Source: Flammeovirgaceae bacterium BBD 1991-12
Lineage (GTDB): Bacteria; Bacteroidota; Bacteroidia; Cytophagales; Cyclobacteriaceae
Direction: 5' to 3'
DNA: 34,743 nucleotides
Assembly (NCBI GenBank): GCA_001657315.1
Contig: LYSV01000063.1
Span: forward strand, 1-34,743
The position numbers and the translations under genes are program-made. This document shows positions 8,050-15,960 of this stretch, one piece after another (within the stretch, counting starts at the first letter, position 1; each line of letters begins with the position of its first letter). Under the pieces are notes generated by a model. That model ran no database searches. It was not told the DNA's origin and saw nothing but the letters and a program-made list of their open reading frames with translations.

Positions 8050-10296
8050 CTACCTTTTCATAAACTTTTGAATTTCAACACTATCATCACTGAACGTGAC
8101 TTCCAGCAGGTATACACCCGGCTTTAAAGGTGACGTATTTATGGAATGATCTTCACTTACCAGTCCTGCATTTTGCTTCCCGACCAGGTTGAGGATCCGT
8201 ATGCTATCAATTTGCTTATTACTGGCTACACGCAAAAGATGATCCACCGGGTTTGGGTACATGGTGAAGTACCGGTCAACAGGCCCATTAGTGGATAGAA
8301 CCACAACGGGGCAACCCGTCTCATCTACCTCCTCATTTTCAGGTGTATTGGGACACAGGTCGTTTTCATTGGGTACACCATCACCGTCCAGGTCGTTGAC
8401 GTCACTGGCGCAGTTCTCACCGGGCAGCCCATAGCATCCGAGACCTGTTGGTCCCAGCCTGGGGTCCCAGTCTACACCGGCCTTCCAGGCCTCTCCATTG
8501 AACTCATAGGCCCCGATATCAGGGGCACTGCCATTAAATCCATCGGTGATCCCTGGTATTTCCACACCCTGATCGATGATGGATGTACTTCCCTCTTTGA
8601 TCCTAAAATCGCCAGTAGCACTATTGACAAACGGATCGGACCCGATCACAAAGTTGTTTTGTTTGTCCGACTGCGGCTCCCAGTTATCATTGTCTCCGAG
8701 GTTATTCCACACCCGTACATTGGAAAAGGCCGTGCCTTCCTTGTGCCAGGCCCCCATAACCGTGGAGTTATTGAAGAAAGTGTTGTTAAAAATATCTATA
8801 TCCCTGGCATCCCAGTTCATCTGTATCCCGGCCCATTCCGTATTCCAGATCACATTGTGATGCACACTGAAGTCTTCAGGATCTACATCAAGATAGATGC
8901 CTGTAGCCTTGAACTTATCACCCCGGGAGGCTATGTCATGGAACCAGTTATGGTGGATCTCCGAACCCTGCGGTCCGCCTACTGTATAAAATGTGCCACA
9001 GTCATCGGCAATCAGGTTACTTTTGTATACGTCATTAAAGGCTACTTCAGTCCGTTTTCCATTGAAATTGATCCCGTCACGGCCTCCGTTGAAAATAGTA
9101 TTTCCAATTACCTTGCTGTCATCGGCAAATCGTACCACCAGTGGCGCATCATAGGATCCCAGGTAGTTGAAATCATGAATGTAGGAGTTCTTCAGCTCAT
9201 GAAAGCTTCCCACCATTCTTATACCTGTAGCCGCGCTGAAAGCAATTTCGCATTTCTCTATCACATTCCGCTCTCCGTCAACGTCTACGCTCGGCCTGTT
9301 GGCATTGAAGCCTGTAAAGATCCCCTGGGTATGATTTCCGTAAAATGAAGATACACCATAAAGTACATTGTCGTTGGAATTCGTTTTTAATTCAATAGCG
9401 CCACCAAACACGGCCAGGTTCCTTACTTCAATAAAGCTTCTGTTGTTAAGATCAATAGCCACTCTTCTTCTCCGCATTCTCACCATGCCATCTTCCGGAG
9501 CTTCACCGCCCGGCAACTGGACAAACAGTTCCCTGGTCTGTGGATCAAACCACCATTCATTTTGATAGTCCAATGCTCCCTTTACACCTTCCAGGTAAAA
9601 ATCACCCAGGTCTGCCGGTGCATGAACTGTGCGTATCCAGGTTGGATTCTTGTTCAAGGTAAAATCAACGCGACCACCGGAGCTACTGGTTATAAACGCC
9701 TTCCACGCAATCCACCCCGCACCGGGCTTATCCCCGTAAAAAAAGACTGCCCCTCCTGTCCAGTCGATATTCGGGATCTCTGAAGAGGTCAAAAAAGCAC
9801 CTGAAACCACGTCGGGTGCACTCCCTCCCGTGTTCCTTCTGGAATTCAGGGTAAAAGGTTTGCCGTCCTCATTGTTGGGCCATCGCGCAAGATCCAACGC
9901 TACATCACCGTTCATAACAAAGTTTTCCTGACCTAATGACGGAAAGTCTATGGTCGTCTTGTAAATGGCACCGGCATCCTGCGTCCAGCCGCTAAGGGCC
10001 TGCATAGCCGAAATGATCACCTTTTCTCCTTCCCTGGCCTGGAAAATGATAGGATTACCCGCAGTCCCTGAGTTTGCCGGTTTTAATGTTTCCTCGTATG
10101 TTCCTTCTCCTATGTGAACAATATCCCCGGCCACTGCCACGCTGGCGGCCTTTCCTATGGTCAAGAACGGGCTGGATTCTGACCCGTCGTTCATATCACT
10201 TCCATCTTTACTCACGTATATGTTTTGAGCCACTACCGGATCATCACAAGATGAAAACAACCATCCCATTATAAATAATAAGTATAATTTTCTCAT
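8050..10296 (-). CDS. Secreted right-handed beta-helix protein with T9SS tail (probable polysaccharide-active enzyme)
   Basis: This 748-residue protein has a hydrophobic N-terminal signal. It then has a DUF1565-like opening (IYVSKDGSDMNDGS...PFLTIGKA) and a long parallel beta-helix (about residues 50-590) rich in N-rich turns such as NVIEKCEI, DSKVIGNTIFNGG and FSVHHNVIW. RWPN and WWFD motifs recall beta-helix glycosidases and lyases (GH120/GH141-like or PL6-like); I cannot choose between them. A thrombospondin type 3 calcium repeat follows (DLDGDGVPNENDLCPNT, about 640-660). The last ~75 residues are a type IX secretion sorting domain (YPNPVDHLLRV ... KPGVYLLEV ... KFMKR). The signal also contains a possible lipobox (LFSSC), which conflicts with the T9SS tail. 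Its place between GH2 and GH16 suggests a role on the same polysaccharide. Confidence 0.82.
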   Translation of the reverse strand: MRKLYLLFIMGWLFSSCDDPVVAQNIYVSKDGSDMNDGSESSPFLTIGKAASVAVAGDIVHIGEGTYEETLKPANSGTAGNPIIFQAREGEKVIISAMQALSGWTQDAGAIYKTTIDFPSLGQENFVMNGDVALDLARWPNNEDGKPFTLNSRRNTGGSAPDVVSGAFLTSSEIPNIDWTGGAVFFYGDKPGAGWIAWKAFITSSSGGRVDFTLNKNPTWIRTVHAPADLGDFYLEGVKGALDYQNEWWFDPQTRELFVQLPGGEAPEDGMVRMRRRRVAIDLNNRSFIEVRNLAVFGGAIELKTNSNDNVLYGVSSFYGNHTQGIFTGFNANRPSVDVDGERNVIEKCEIAFSAATGIRMVGSFHELKNSYIHDFNYLGSYDAPLVVRFADDSKVIGNTIFNGGRDGINFNGKRTEVAFNDVYKSNLIADDCGTFYTVGGPQGSEIHHNWFHDIASRGDKFKATGIYLDVDPEDFSVHHNVIWNTEWAGIQMNWDARDIDIFNNTFFNNSTVMGAWHKEGTAFSNVRVWNNLGDNDNWEPQSDKQNNFVIGSDPFVNSATGDFRIKEGSTSIIDQGVEIPGITDGFNGSAPDIGAYEFNGEAWKAGVDWDPRLGPTGLGCYGLPGENCASDVNDLDGDGVPNENDLCPNTPENEEVDETGCPVVVLSTNGPVDRYFTMYPNPVDHLLRVASNKQIDSIRILNLVGKQNAGLVSEDHSINTSPLKPGVYLLEVTFSDDSVEIQKFMKR

Positions 10297-10347
10297 TTAA
10301 TAACCTCGTTTACTCTATCTTTTTTTGTTTTCAATTCACACACATTT

Positions 10348-10355
10348 CAAAGATA
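10348..10355 (-). promoter_or_regulatory. -7 box of a probable promoter for the beta-helix gene
   Basis: On the minus strand this reads TATCTTTG, a full match to the Bacteroidota -7 consensus TAnnTTTG, 51 nt upstream of the start. No good -33 TTTG at normal spacing is seen, so an activator may be needed; a cluster of repeated motifs lies just upstream. Confidence 0.45.
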
Positions 10356-10383
10356 AAGCTCCATTCAAGGCCAGAAGGGTGGT

Positions 10384-10481
10384 AAACACCCGTTAATTAA
10401 GGGTGTAAATATTAGGATCACGCCAAATGCTGCTTAAGGGTAAGGATTTTACAATCTTTTCAAGGCTTCCTACACCCTTAA
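10384..10481. repeat. Cluster of TTAAGGGTGT-type motifs upstream of the beta-helix gene
   Basis: Four related words occur in 100 bp: AAACACCCGTTAA (10384-10396, inverted), TTAAGGGTGTA (10397-10407), TTAAGGGTAAG (10434-10444) and TACACCCTTAA (10471-10481, inverted, overlapping the GH2 stop). The first two form a back-to-back inverted pair. The second and fourth form an 11-bp perfect inverted repeat. They lie upstream of the -7 box at 10348-10355, where activator sites would be expected. A role in ending the GH2 transcript is an alternative. Confidence 0.5.
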
Positions 10482-12991
10482 ATGACATCCACGACCATTT
10501 CCGAAACAATATCCTTTACGCGGGCCATGATCTTCACCTGTCCGGTATTGTTTTTTGACTGCAGGACCAGAAGTACTTTTCCGTTGTGGGATTCGCATTG
10601 GTAAGCCTTGTAGTCCTGCACATTGTAGGCTGATCCATTATCAATACCCAGGAGCCTGAGGTCTCCGTCCACTTCAAAGCGGATCAAAGCCGGATCGTGT
10701 GTGACGAGATTGCCATTTTTGTCCCGCAGCCTTGCCTCTACATGTAGCACATCATATTGGTTTGCCTGAAGTGAGGTTTTATCAACGGACAGGTCGATCC
10801 GAGCGATCTCGGAGGTGGTTTTCAATTCATACTCCGAGACAGGCTGTCCCGCCCGGTAACCTACTACCCGAAGTGTACCGGGCGCATACGGCACAAGCCA
10901 TTTGATAATATTGTCTTCTGTAAAATCACTGAGTTTTTTCTTCCCAAGGCTCTCCCCATTGAGGAACAGCTCATTTTCTTCGCAATTTGTATAAGCCTGA
11001 ACAATGATGTCTTCTCCGGCTTCATACTGCCACTTGTCATAGATGTCGTACCATGCCCATCTTCTGATCCATTCTTTCTTGTACTCCACAGTAAACCCGG
11101 TGTCAGGATCATAGTTGAATTCGGACTCGCTGGCCGGAGTAGTACCTATGTATACGTGAGGCTCATCTTTCCAAAGGGTTTCAAAGAAGTGCCCTCTCGG
11201 AGTTTTAAAACCCGCAAAATCGAAAAAGGAGATATTGAGCCCCTTGTGCGGCCACGGACCTGCTTCACCGGCATAGGCAAATCCCGTCCAGCAAAATATC
11301 CCAGCTACAAAGTCGCGGTCCGCACACGCCTTCCATTCGCTGTAGGCTCCCCAGTTTTCAGATCCATAGATGAGCAGATCCGGATAAGCTTTATGCGCGC
11401 CGTCATATTCCACTGCCCTGTAATTAAAGCCCAGCACATCCACCGTCTGCGCATACCCACTGGCGAGTCCGACGGAAGGCAGCACATTGCCACAGGTGAC
11501 CGGCCGCGTAGTATCCATTTCCCTAACCCATTTCACGAGCTTTTTTGCCGTTGACAAGAGTGAATCCTGGCCACCGGTAACCTCATCCAGCGCCCGCTTC
11601 ATTTTCAGGGAGTCGAAATCAGGCCGGAACAGATAGTATTCCTGCTCTCCGTTCACTGCTTTGTATGCCTCTGAGTAGTAGGGATGTGTCCATTCGATCT
11701 CGTTGCCAATGCTCCAAAGGATCACCGAGGGGTGATTGCGGTCTCTGCGCATGCAATCCTTCAGGTCACGTTCAGCCCATTCGTCAAACCGCTCGCTGTA
11801 TCCCCGCGATACCTCTTTGGGCGCGAGGTTATCACCAAGTTTGTGCAGGTTTTTACCTTTTGGAATGTCCCACTCATCGAAAAACTCATTGATCACCAAA
11901 AAGCCCATTTCATCGCACAGATCAAGGAATTTGGGGTCTACCGGATTATGAGCGGTCCTGATAGCGTTGCAGCCAATACTTTTAAGCTTTTCAAAGCGTC
12001 TCCTCCATACATCTATGGGTACTGCCGCACCTACTGCACCGGCGGCATGGTGCAGGTTGACCCCTTTGAATTTCAGGTTTTCTCCATTCAGAAAGAACCC
12101 TCTGTCGGCATCAAACCGGACGTTACGGATGCCAAATGATTGTGATAACCCATCAATAACATCCCCGTCTTTGACAAGCTCGAGTTCCAGTGTATAAAGA
12201 TTTGGGGAATCAATGCCCCATAGCTCCGGATCATTAATGCTGAAGTCCAGATGAACAATGCCGGATCGATCGATGAAAGCCTCCTGGGACGAGGAGGCTA
12301 CGGCCACACCCGCTCCCGAAAGAATGGTGCCTTTCAGTTCGATGGTAGCCGGTCTGTTGGAGATAATTTCTATTGCAGCCTTTACAGAAGCCTTTTCTTC
12401 GGTGATTTCAGGAGTTGTCACAAAAACGCCCCATTTGGGAATGTGGGTTTTGGATCTTTTTATGAGCCTGACACCCCTGTAAATGCCCGAACCAGTGTAC
12501 CATCTGGAATCAAGGTAGTTGGAGCGATCTACTTTTACAAGCAGGGTATTGGATTTACCGCCATAATTAAGATGGGGGGTAAGATCATAGTCAAAGCTGC
12601 TGTAACCATACGGGCGCTCACCAAGGAAAGTACCATTCAGCCATACTCTCGAATTATTGTAGATGCCATCAAACTCAATACTGATGACTTTACCTTTATC
12701 ACTACCTTCCAGAGAAAATTCTTTTTTATACCAACCTATCCCCCCAGGCAGAAAGCCTGTGGAAGCACCGGTATTGACTTTTGTAAAGGAAGACTCAGCG
12801 CTCCAGTCATGGGGAAGACGTATTTCTTTCCATTCATACTGCTCCGGATCACGCATCATTTCACTGTCCGGAACGTTTCCCAGATAAAAATGCCAGTCAA
12901 AGTTAAAGTCTACGACATCCCGGGTGGCAGATCCGGCACACCCAAAAAGGGTGAAGGCAATGTTTAATACAATGAGTGATGAGTACTTCAT
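10478..12991 (-). CDS. GH2-family beta-galactosidase-like lipoprotein
   Basis: This 837-residue protein probably removes terminal beta-galactosyl (or related) units from oligosaccharides. The signal peptide ends in a lipobox (LFGC, Cys18), placing it as a membrane-anchored lipoprotein. The order is jelly-roll sugar-binding domain (about 25-180), Ig-like domain (185-290), TIM barrel (295-620) and C-terminal beta domains. The acid/base is Glu431 in LWSIGNEIEW and the nucleophile is Glu545 in YGSENWGA, preceded by the usual IRTAHNP block. GH2 also contains glucuronidases, mannosidases and others; beta-galactosidase is favoured by the motifs and context but not proven. It follows the esterase gene by 11 nt and so belongs to the dioxygenase operon. 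Confidence 0.87.
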   Translation of the reverse strand: MKYSSLIVLNIAFTLFGCAGSATRDVVDFNFDWHFYLGNVPDSEMMRDPEQYEWKEIRLPHDWSAESSFTKVNTGASTGFLPGGIGWYKKEFSLEGSDKGKVISIEFDGIYNNSRVWLNGTFLGERPYGYSSFDYDLTPHLNYGGKSNTLLVKVDRSNYLDSRWYTGSGIYRGVRLIKRSKTHIPKWGVFVTTPEITEEKASVKAAIEIISNRPATIELKGTILSGAGVAVASSSQEAFIDRSGIVHLDFSINDPELWGIDSPNLYTLELELVKDGDVIDGLSQSFGIRNVRFDADRGFFLNGENLKFKGVNLHHAAGAVGAAVPIDVWRRRFEKLKSIGCNAIRTAHNPVDPKFLDLCDEMGFLVINEFFDEWDIPKGKNLHKLGDNLAPKEVSRGYSERFDEWAERDLKDCMRRDRNHPSVILWSIGNEIEWTHPYYSEAYKAVNGEQEYYLFRPDFDSLKMKRALDEVTGGQDSLLSTAKKLVKWVREMDTTRPVTCGNVLPSVGLASGYAQTVDVLGFNYRAVEYDGAHKAYPDLLIYGSENWGAYSEWKACADRDFVAGIFCWTGFAYAGEAGPWPHKGLNISFFDFAGFKTPRGHFFETLWKDEPHVYIGTTPASESEFNYDPDTGFTVEYKKEWIRRWAWYDIYDKWQYEAGEDIIVQAYTNCEENELFLNGESLGKKKLSDFTEDNIIKWLVPYAPGTLRVVGYRAGQPVSEYELKTTSEIARIDLSVDKTSLQANQYDVLHVEARLRDKNGNLVTHDPALIRFEVDGDLRLLGIDNGSAYNVQDYKAYQCESHNGKVLLVLQSKNNTGQVKIMARVKDIVSEMVVDVI

Positions 12992-13002
12992 TTAAGTGTG
13001 TT

Positions 13003-13806
13003 TTAAGTAGTCAGTAAACCGTTGAAAAACAGCAGAGTATCTTCAAGATGTTCTCTCCAGTAGCTCCATTCGTGCTTGCCGGGAAACTCAAGGTAAGTAT
13101 GTGGAATTTGTGCTTCTTCCATTTTCCTGTGCAGATCGCTGTTGTAACTGATGAGCAGGTCATCTTTACCACAATCGAACCGCACCGGTGGAAGTAAATG
13201 CCGGTTTTCCAGAATGGTCCCCCAAACACTTTCACTGGTTTTGGAAGCCTGCCTGTAGTTTTCTACCAGTTCTTCAATAAAAAGAGTCATCTGGTCCAGG
13301 TGGGTAATGGATGAGTGTGCGGATATTCCACTAAAGCGGTCATGGTATTTGGCTCCCAGCCGAAGTGCCCCGAATCCCCCCATGGACAGTCCGGAAATGA
13401 AGACCGGGGACTGATCACTCACCTGTGGCAGGTTTTCAATGACCGCATCAGGCACATCCGAAACGATCCACTGCTCAAAATCAAACTGATGATGAGGAAG
13501 ATAGGCGGAACCATCTCCCCAAAGTCCGTCCGAAGGCATGGCCAGCACCATAGGCGTAATCTTTCCGGCTGCAATGAGTCTCGCGGCCGTCAGGTGCGCA
13601 CCTGCTTTTTGAGACCATATCCACGCACTACCGTACACACCATGTAGCAATATGACTATCGGAAGGTCAGTAGCGTCTGGCATATCAGGCACATACACGC
13701 AAATATCTCCGCGCCCTTTCAAATGTGGGGTTTTTACGGTGATAAAGCGTAGATCATTGCTTTCGTAATCAGGATCCGATATTTCAGTGGTTCTAAAACG
13801 CGTCAT
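13003..13806 (-). CDS. Esterase D / S-formylglutathione hydrolase-like alpha/beta hydrolase
   Basis: This 267-residue cytoplasmic protein has the full catalytic triad of the esterase family: Ser141 in GLSMGGFGA, Asp215 or 216 in CGKDD and His245 in PGKHEW, plus the oxyanion loop HGVYGS. No signal peptide is present. Its start overlaps the stop of the alcohol dehydrogenase gene (ATGA), so the two are made together. In formaldehyde detoxification a class III dehydrogenase makes an S-formyl thiol and an esterase D-type hydrolase releases formate; this pairing suggests that role. A carbohydrate acetyl or feruloyl esterase of the same fold remains possible, and residue motifs alone do not decide. 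Confidence 0.78.
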   Translation of the reverse strand: MTRFRTTEISDPDYESNDLRFITVKTPHLKGRGDICVYVPDMPDATDLPIVILLHGVYGSAWIWSQKAGAHLTAARLIAAGKITPMVLAMPSDGLWGDGSAYLPHHQFDFEQWIVSDVPDAVIENLPQVSDQSPVFISGLSMGGFGALRLGAKYHDRFSGISAHSSITHLDQMTLFIEELVENYRQASKTSESVWGTILENRHLLPPVRFDCGKDDLLISYNSDLHRKMEEAQIPHTYLEFPGKHEWSYWREHLEDTLLFFNGLLTT

Positions 13807-14927
13807 TTTTGGTTGAAACGGATCACCCCTTTTGCATTCTTACCGGAAAGCATATCTTCGAAAGCATCAGGAAGCTGATCAAGGCTGTAGGTTCCGGTGA
13901 TCATTTCTTCCAGCTTCAGCAGCCCCTGGTCATACAGCCTGATAAGCCTGGGAAAGTCGATCTGAGGATTGCATTTCCCATAAAGCGGGTTGATATAGAC
14001 CTTATCCCACTCAAACAATCGCATGTCTATGGTTATTTCTTCCTCGATACCGCTTACCTGCACTGCTGTACCGGCATTGCGGACCATGGCCAGAGGCGCA
14101 GCTCCCAGGGCAGGAACGGCGGTACATTCAAAGGCGTAATCCGCCCCTGAACCTCCGGTGAGCTTTTTTACCTTCTCCGATGCTTTCAACAAGCCTTCAT
14201 CTTCCTTTTCAGCGAGTATGGTATGGGTAGCTCCGAATTCAGTGGCCAGCCTGAGCCGGTTTTCATTAATGTCAATAGCTATGATCATGGATGCGCCCGA
14301 GATCCTGGCACCCTGTATCACACTCAGGCCTACACCTCCCGTTCCAAGTACCACGGCGGAAGACCCTGCCTTAAGCCGGGCCGAGTTCACTACCGAGCCA
14401 TAGCCTGTCATAACCCCACAGCCAAGAATACTGGCCGCCTCGAACGGGAGCTTTTTACTACTGTTTTTTACCACAGCCGAGCCTTTTACAAGGGTGTATT
14501 CTGAAAGAGTACCGATGTTGAAGGACCGCTCTATCGGTTTTCCCCTCCAAAGAGTGCCCTCTCTGTAGGCATGGCCTGGTGTAAATCCGTTGGCTCCGGC
14601 CACCACCGGAGAGTTGTTTTCACAGATATTCTGATATCCGTTCTGGCACTGTTCACAGGTGTAGCAGGGTGTGGCCCAGTTAAGGATCACGGCATCTCCT
14701 TCGTAAATACCAGATATCTCTGCACCAGCCTTCATCACTATTCCGGCACCTTCATGGCCCAATACAACAGGTTTTCCCCAGCCCAGCGAATCATGATCCG
14801 TGTGACACAGGCCCGATGCCTGTACCTTTACCAGTACTTCATCCGCTTTGGGTTCACCGACGATTATCTCTTCAATTCCATATTGTCCGTCACCATAGGC
14901 AACGGCTGCCAGGCTTGTGATGCTCAT
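13803..14927 (-). CDS. Zinc-dependent alcohol dehydrogenase, class III / formaldehyde dehydrogenase-like
   Basis: This 374-residue medium-chain dehydrogenase uses NAD(P) to oxidise an alcohol or a thiol-bound hydroxymethyl group. The catalytic zinc ligands are Cys41 (GLCHTD), His58 (GHEGAG) and Cys170 (LGCGVMTGYG). The structural zinc lobe has Cys88, 91, 94 and 102. The nucleotide fold has GTGGVG at residues 195-200. The LGCGVMTGYG block is characteristic of class III (thiol-dependent formaldehyde dehydrogenase) enzymes. It is coupled to the esterase downstream and starts 2 nt after the dioxygenase stop. The thiol cofactor could be glutathione or bacillithiol; which one cannot be read from the sequence. 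A sugar-alcohol or aryl-alcohol dehydrogenase role is an alternative. Confidence 0.82.
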   Translation of the reverse strand: MSITSLAAVAYGDGQYGIEEIIVGEPKADEVLVKVQASGLCHTDHDSLGWGKPVVLGHEGAGIVMKAGAEISGIYEGDAVILNWATPCYTCEQCQNGYQNICENNSPVVAGANGFTPGHAYREGTLWRGKPIERSFNIGTLSEYTLVKGSAVVKNSSKKLPFEAASILGCGVMTGYGSVVNSARLKAGSSAVVLGTGGVGLSVIQGARISGASMIIAIDINENRLRLATEFGATHTILAEKEDEGLLKASEKVKKLTGGSGADYAFECTAVPALGAAPLAMVRNAGTAVQVSGIEEEITIDMRLFEWDKVYINPLYGKCNPQIDFPRLIRLYDQGLLKLEEMITGTYSLDQLPDAFEDMLSGKNAKGVIRFNQK

Positions 14928-14929
14928 GG

Positions 14930-15826
14930 TTAATTCTGAACCTGCCCGGGGTCAAAAAGTAAGGGAAAGAACTGACCTTCCATTTTCTTACCTTTCATAA
15001 CCCTGGGTACACCGGTTAATATCTCCTCATCCGTATTGGATTGTGTGCCGTCAGCGAAAACATTGAGTACAAAAGCTTTTCTTGAATTTGGAGACTTGTT
15101 TTCATAGGAGCCATGTACTGTAAGAGGATGATGAAAGGAACCGTACCCTTTCGGCATTTCAATGGCTACTTTATTTTCAAATTCCTTTTTTTGATCATCC
15201 GTCAGGTAGTCATTGAGTTTTTCCATATCGCCGGCCAGGCTGGGTTTGTCAAGGAGTCCCCAATGGTGGCTTTTGGGAATATAATGCAAACAGCCGTTAT
15301 CAACATTGGCATCATCCAGACCTACCCAGCAGGTCAGGTGCTGCATGGGTGATGTGCGGGTCCAGTAGCTGTAATCCTGGTGCCAGGCGACCACCCCTCC
15401 ATGATGGGCTGGTTTGCAAAACAACTGATCATGCCAGAACCTCACGGCTTTGGTGCCAAGAAGCTGCGATGCAGCCACAATGAACCGGGGGTTCCATAAT
15501 ATATCATGAAAGGCCCTGGTTATGCGCCAGTGGCCCAGTGAATGGAACAGGACAGCATCGGGGTCTTCAGACTCATTGGTATGAAACTCATAGAACAGAT
15601 CATGCTTCGGGTGAGCCGGATCCATGATCTCATCCAGGTCTTTTTTGAGCTGACTTACCTGCTCATCTTCCAGGAGTTTTATGTTATGGAGATAACCAAA
15701 TTCGTTGAAATGAGCCACCTGTTCATCGGACAATTTATAGGCCTCCCAAGCCTCCTTAGCCGTTAGTTCAGGGAAGAAGCCTCCCACCGGTTCATGATGC
15801 AATGACAGGTCGTTTTCCAGTTCCAT
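14930..15826 (-). CDS. Phytanoyl-CoA dioxygenase (PhyH)-family Fe(II)/2-oxoglutarate oxygenase
   Basis: This 298-residue protein should hydroxylate a small substrate using iron, oxygen and 2-oxoglutarate. The iron triad is complete: His149-x-Asp151 (AWHQDYSYW) and His238 (LTVHGS). Arg249 (NSRKAF) is positioned to bind the 2-oxoglutarate carboxylate. The NGCLHYIPKSH block (about 177-187) is typical of PhyH proteins. An Asp at the second ligand argues for a hydroxylase rather than a halogenase. It is the first gene of a tight operon with a formaldehyde-dehydrogenase-like enzyme and an esterase. Hydroxylation of an O-methyl group would release formaldehyde for them. That demethylase role is an inference from context; the substrate is unknown. 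Confidence 0.85.
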   Translation of the reverse strand: MELENDLSLHHEPVGGFFPELTAKEAWEAYKLSDEQVAHFNEFGYLHNIKLLEDEQVSQLKKDLDEIMDPAHPKHDLFYEFHTNESEDPDAVLFHSLGHWRITRAFHDILWNPRFIVAASQLLGTKAVRFWHDQLFCKPAHHGGVVAWHQDYSYWTRTSPMQHLTCWVGLDDANVDNGCLHYIPKSHHWGLLDKPSLAGDMEKLNDYLTDDQKKEFENKVAIEMPKGYGSFHHPLTVHGSYENKSPNSRKAFVLNVFADGTQSNTDEEILTGVPRVMKGKKMEGQFFPLLFDPGQVQN

Positions 15827-15852
15827 GTTGATTTACAGTTTATTCTATATAC

Positions 15853-15881
15853 CAAAACTACAGGCTTTTTTTGGCGGCCAA
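15853..15881 (-). promoter_or_regulatory. Promoter of the dioxygenase operon
   Basis: On the minus strand TTG (15881-15879) is followed after 18 nt by TAGTTTTG (15860-15853), a perfect match to the Bacteroidota TTG-N17-23-TAnnTTTG promoter. It lies 26-55 nt upstream of the dioxygenase start and 7 nt from the putative AraC operator, a position suited to activation. Confidence 0.7.
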
Positions 15882-15888
15882 TTCTTCT

Positions 15889-15918
15889 ATTTTGTTCAAA
15901 AAGTAAACTATTTTAGCA
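15889..15918 (+). promoter_or_regulatory. Probable AraC operator, copy 2
   Basis: It contains ATTTTGTTCA and AAACTATTTTAGC. About two thirds of the 30 positions match copy 1 (1256-1285), concentrated in the two outer blocks with a divergent 6-nt centre. It is 42 nt upstream of the second AraC gene and abuts the -33 element of the dioxygenase operon. Confidence 0.6.
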
Positions 15919-15960
15919 TTTATTCGAAAGGTATCGCTTAATCATGTCAATAAAGGAACT

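Noticed and set aside
8659-9348. 229-codon plus-strand frame inside the beta-helix gene
   Set aside because: It lies opposite a convincing secreted protein and has no recognisable domain; it is an antisense shadow.
14930-15826. Fe/2-oxoglutarate halogenase
   Set aside because: The motif is HQD (His149, Asp151). Halogenases replace this Asp by Ala or Gly.
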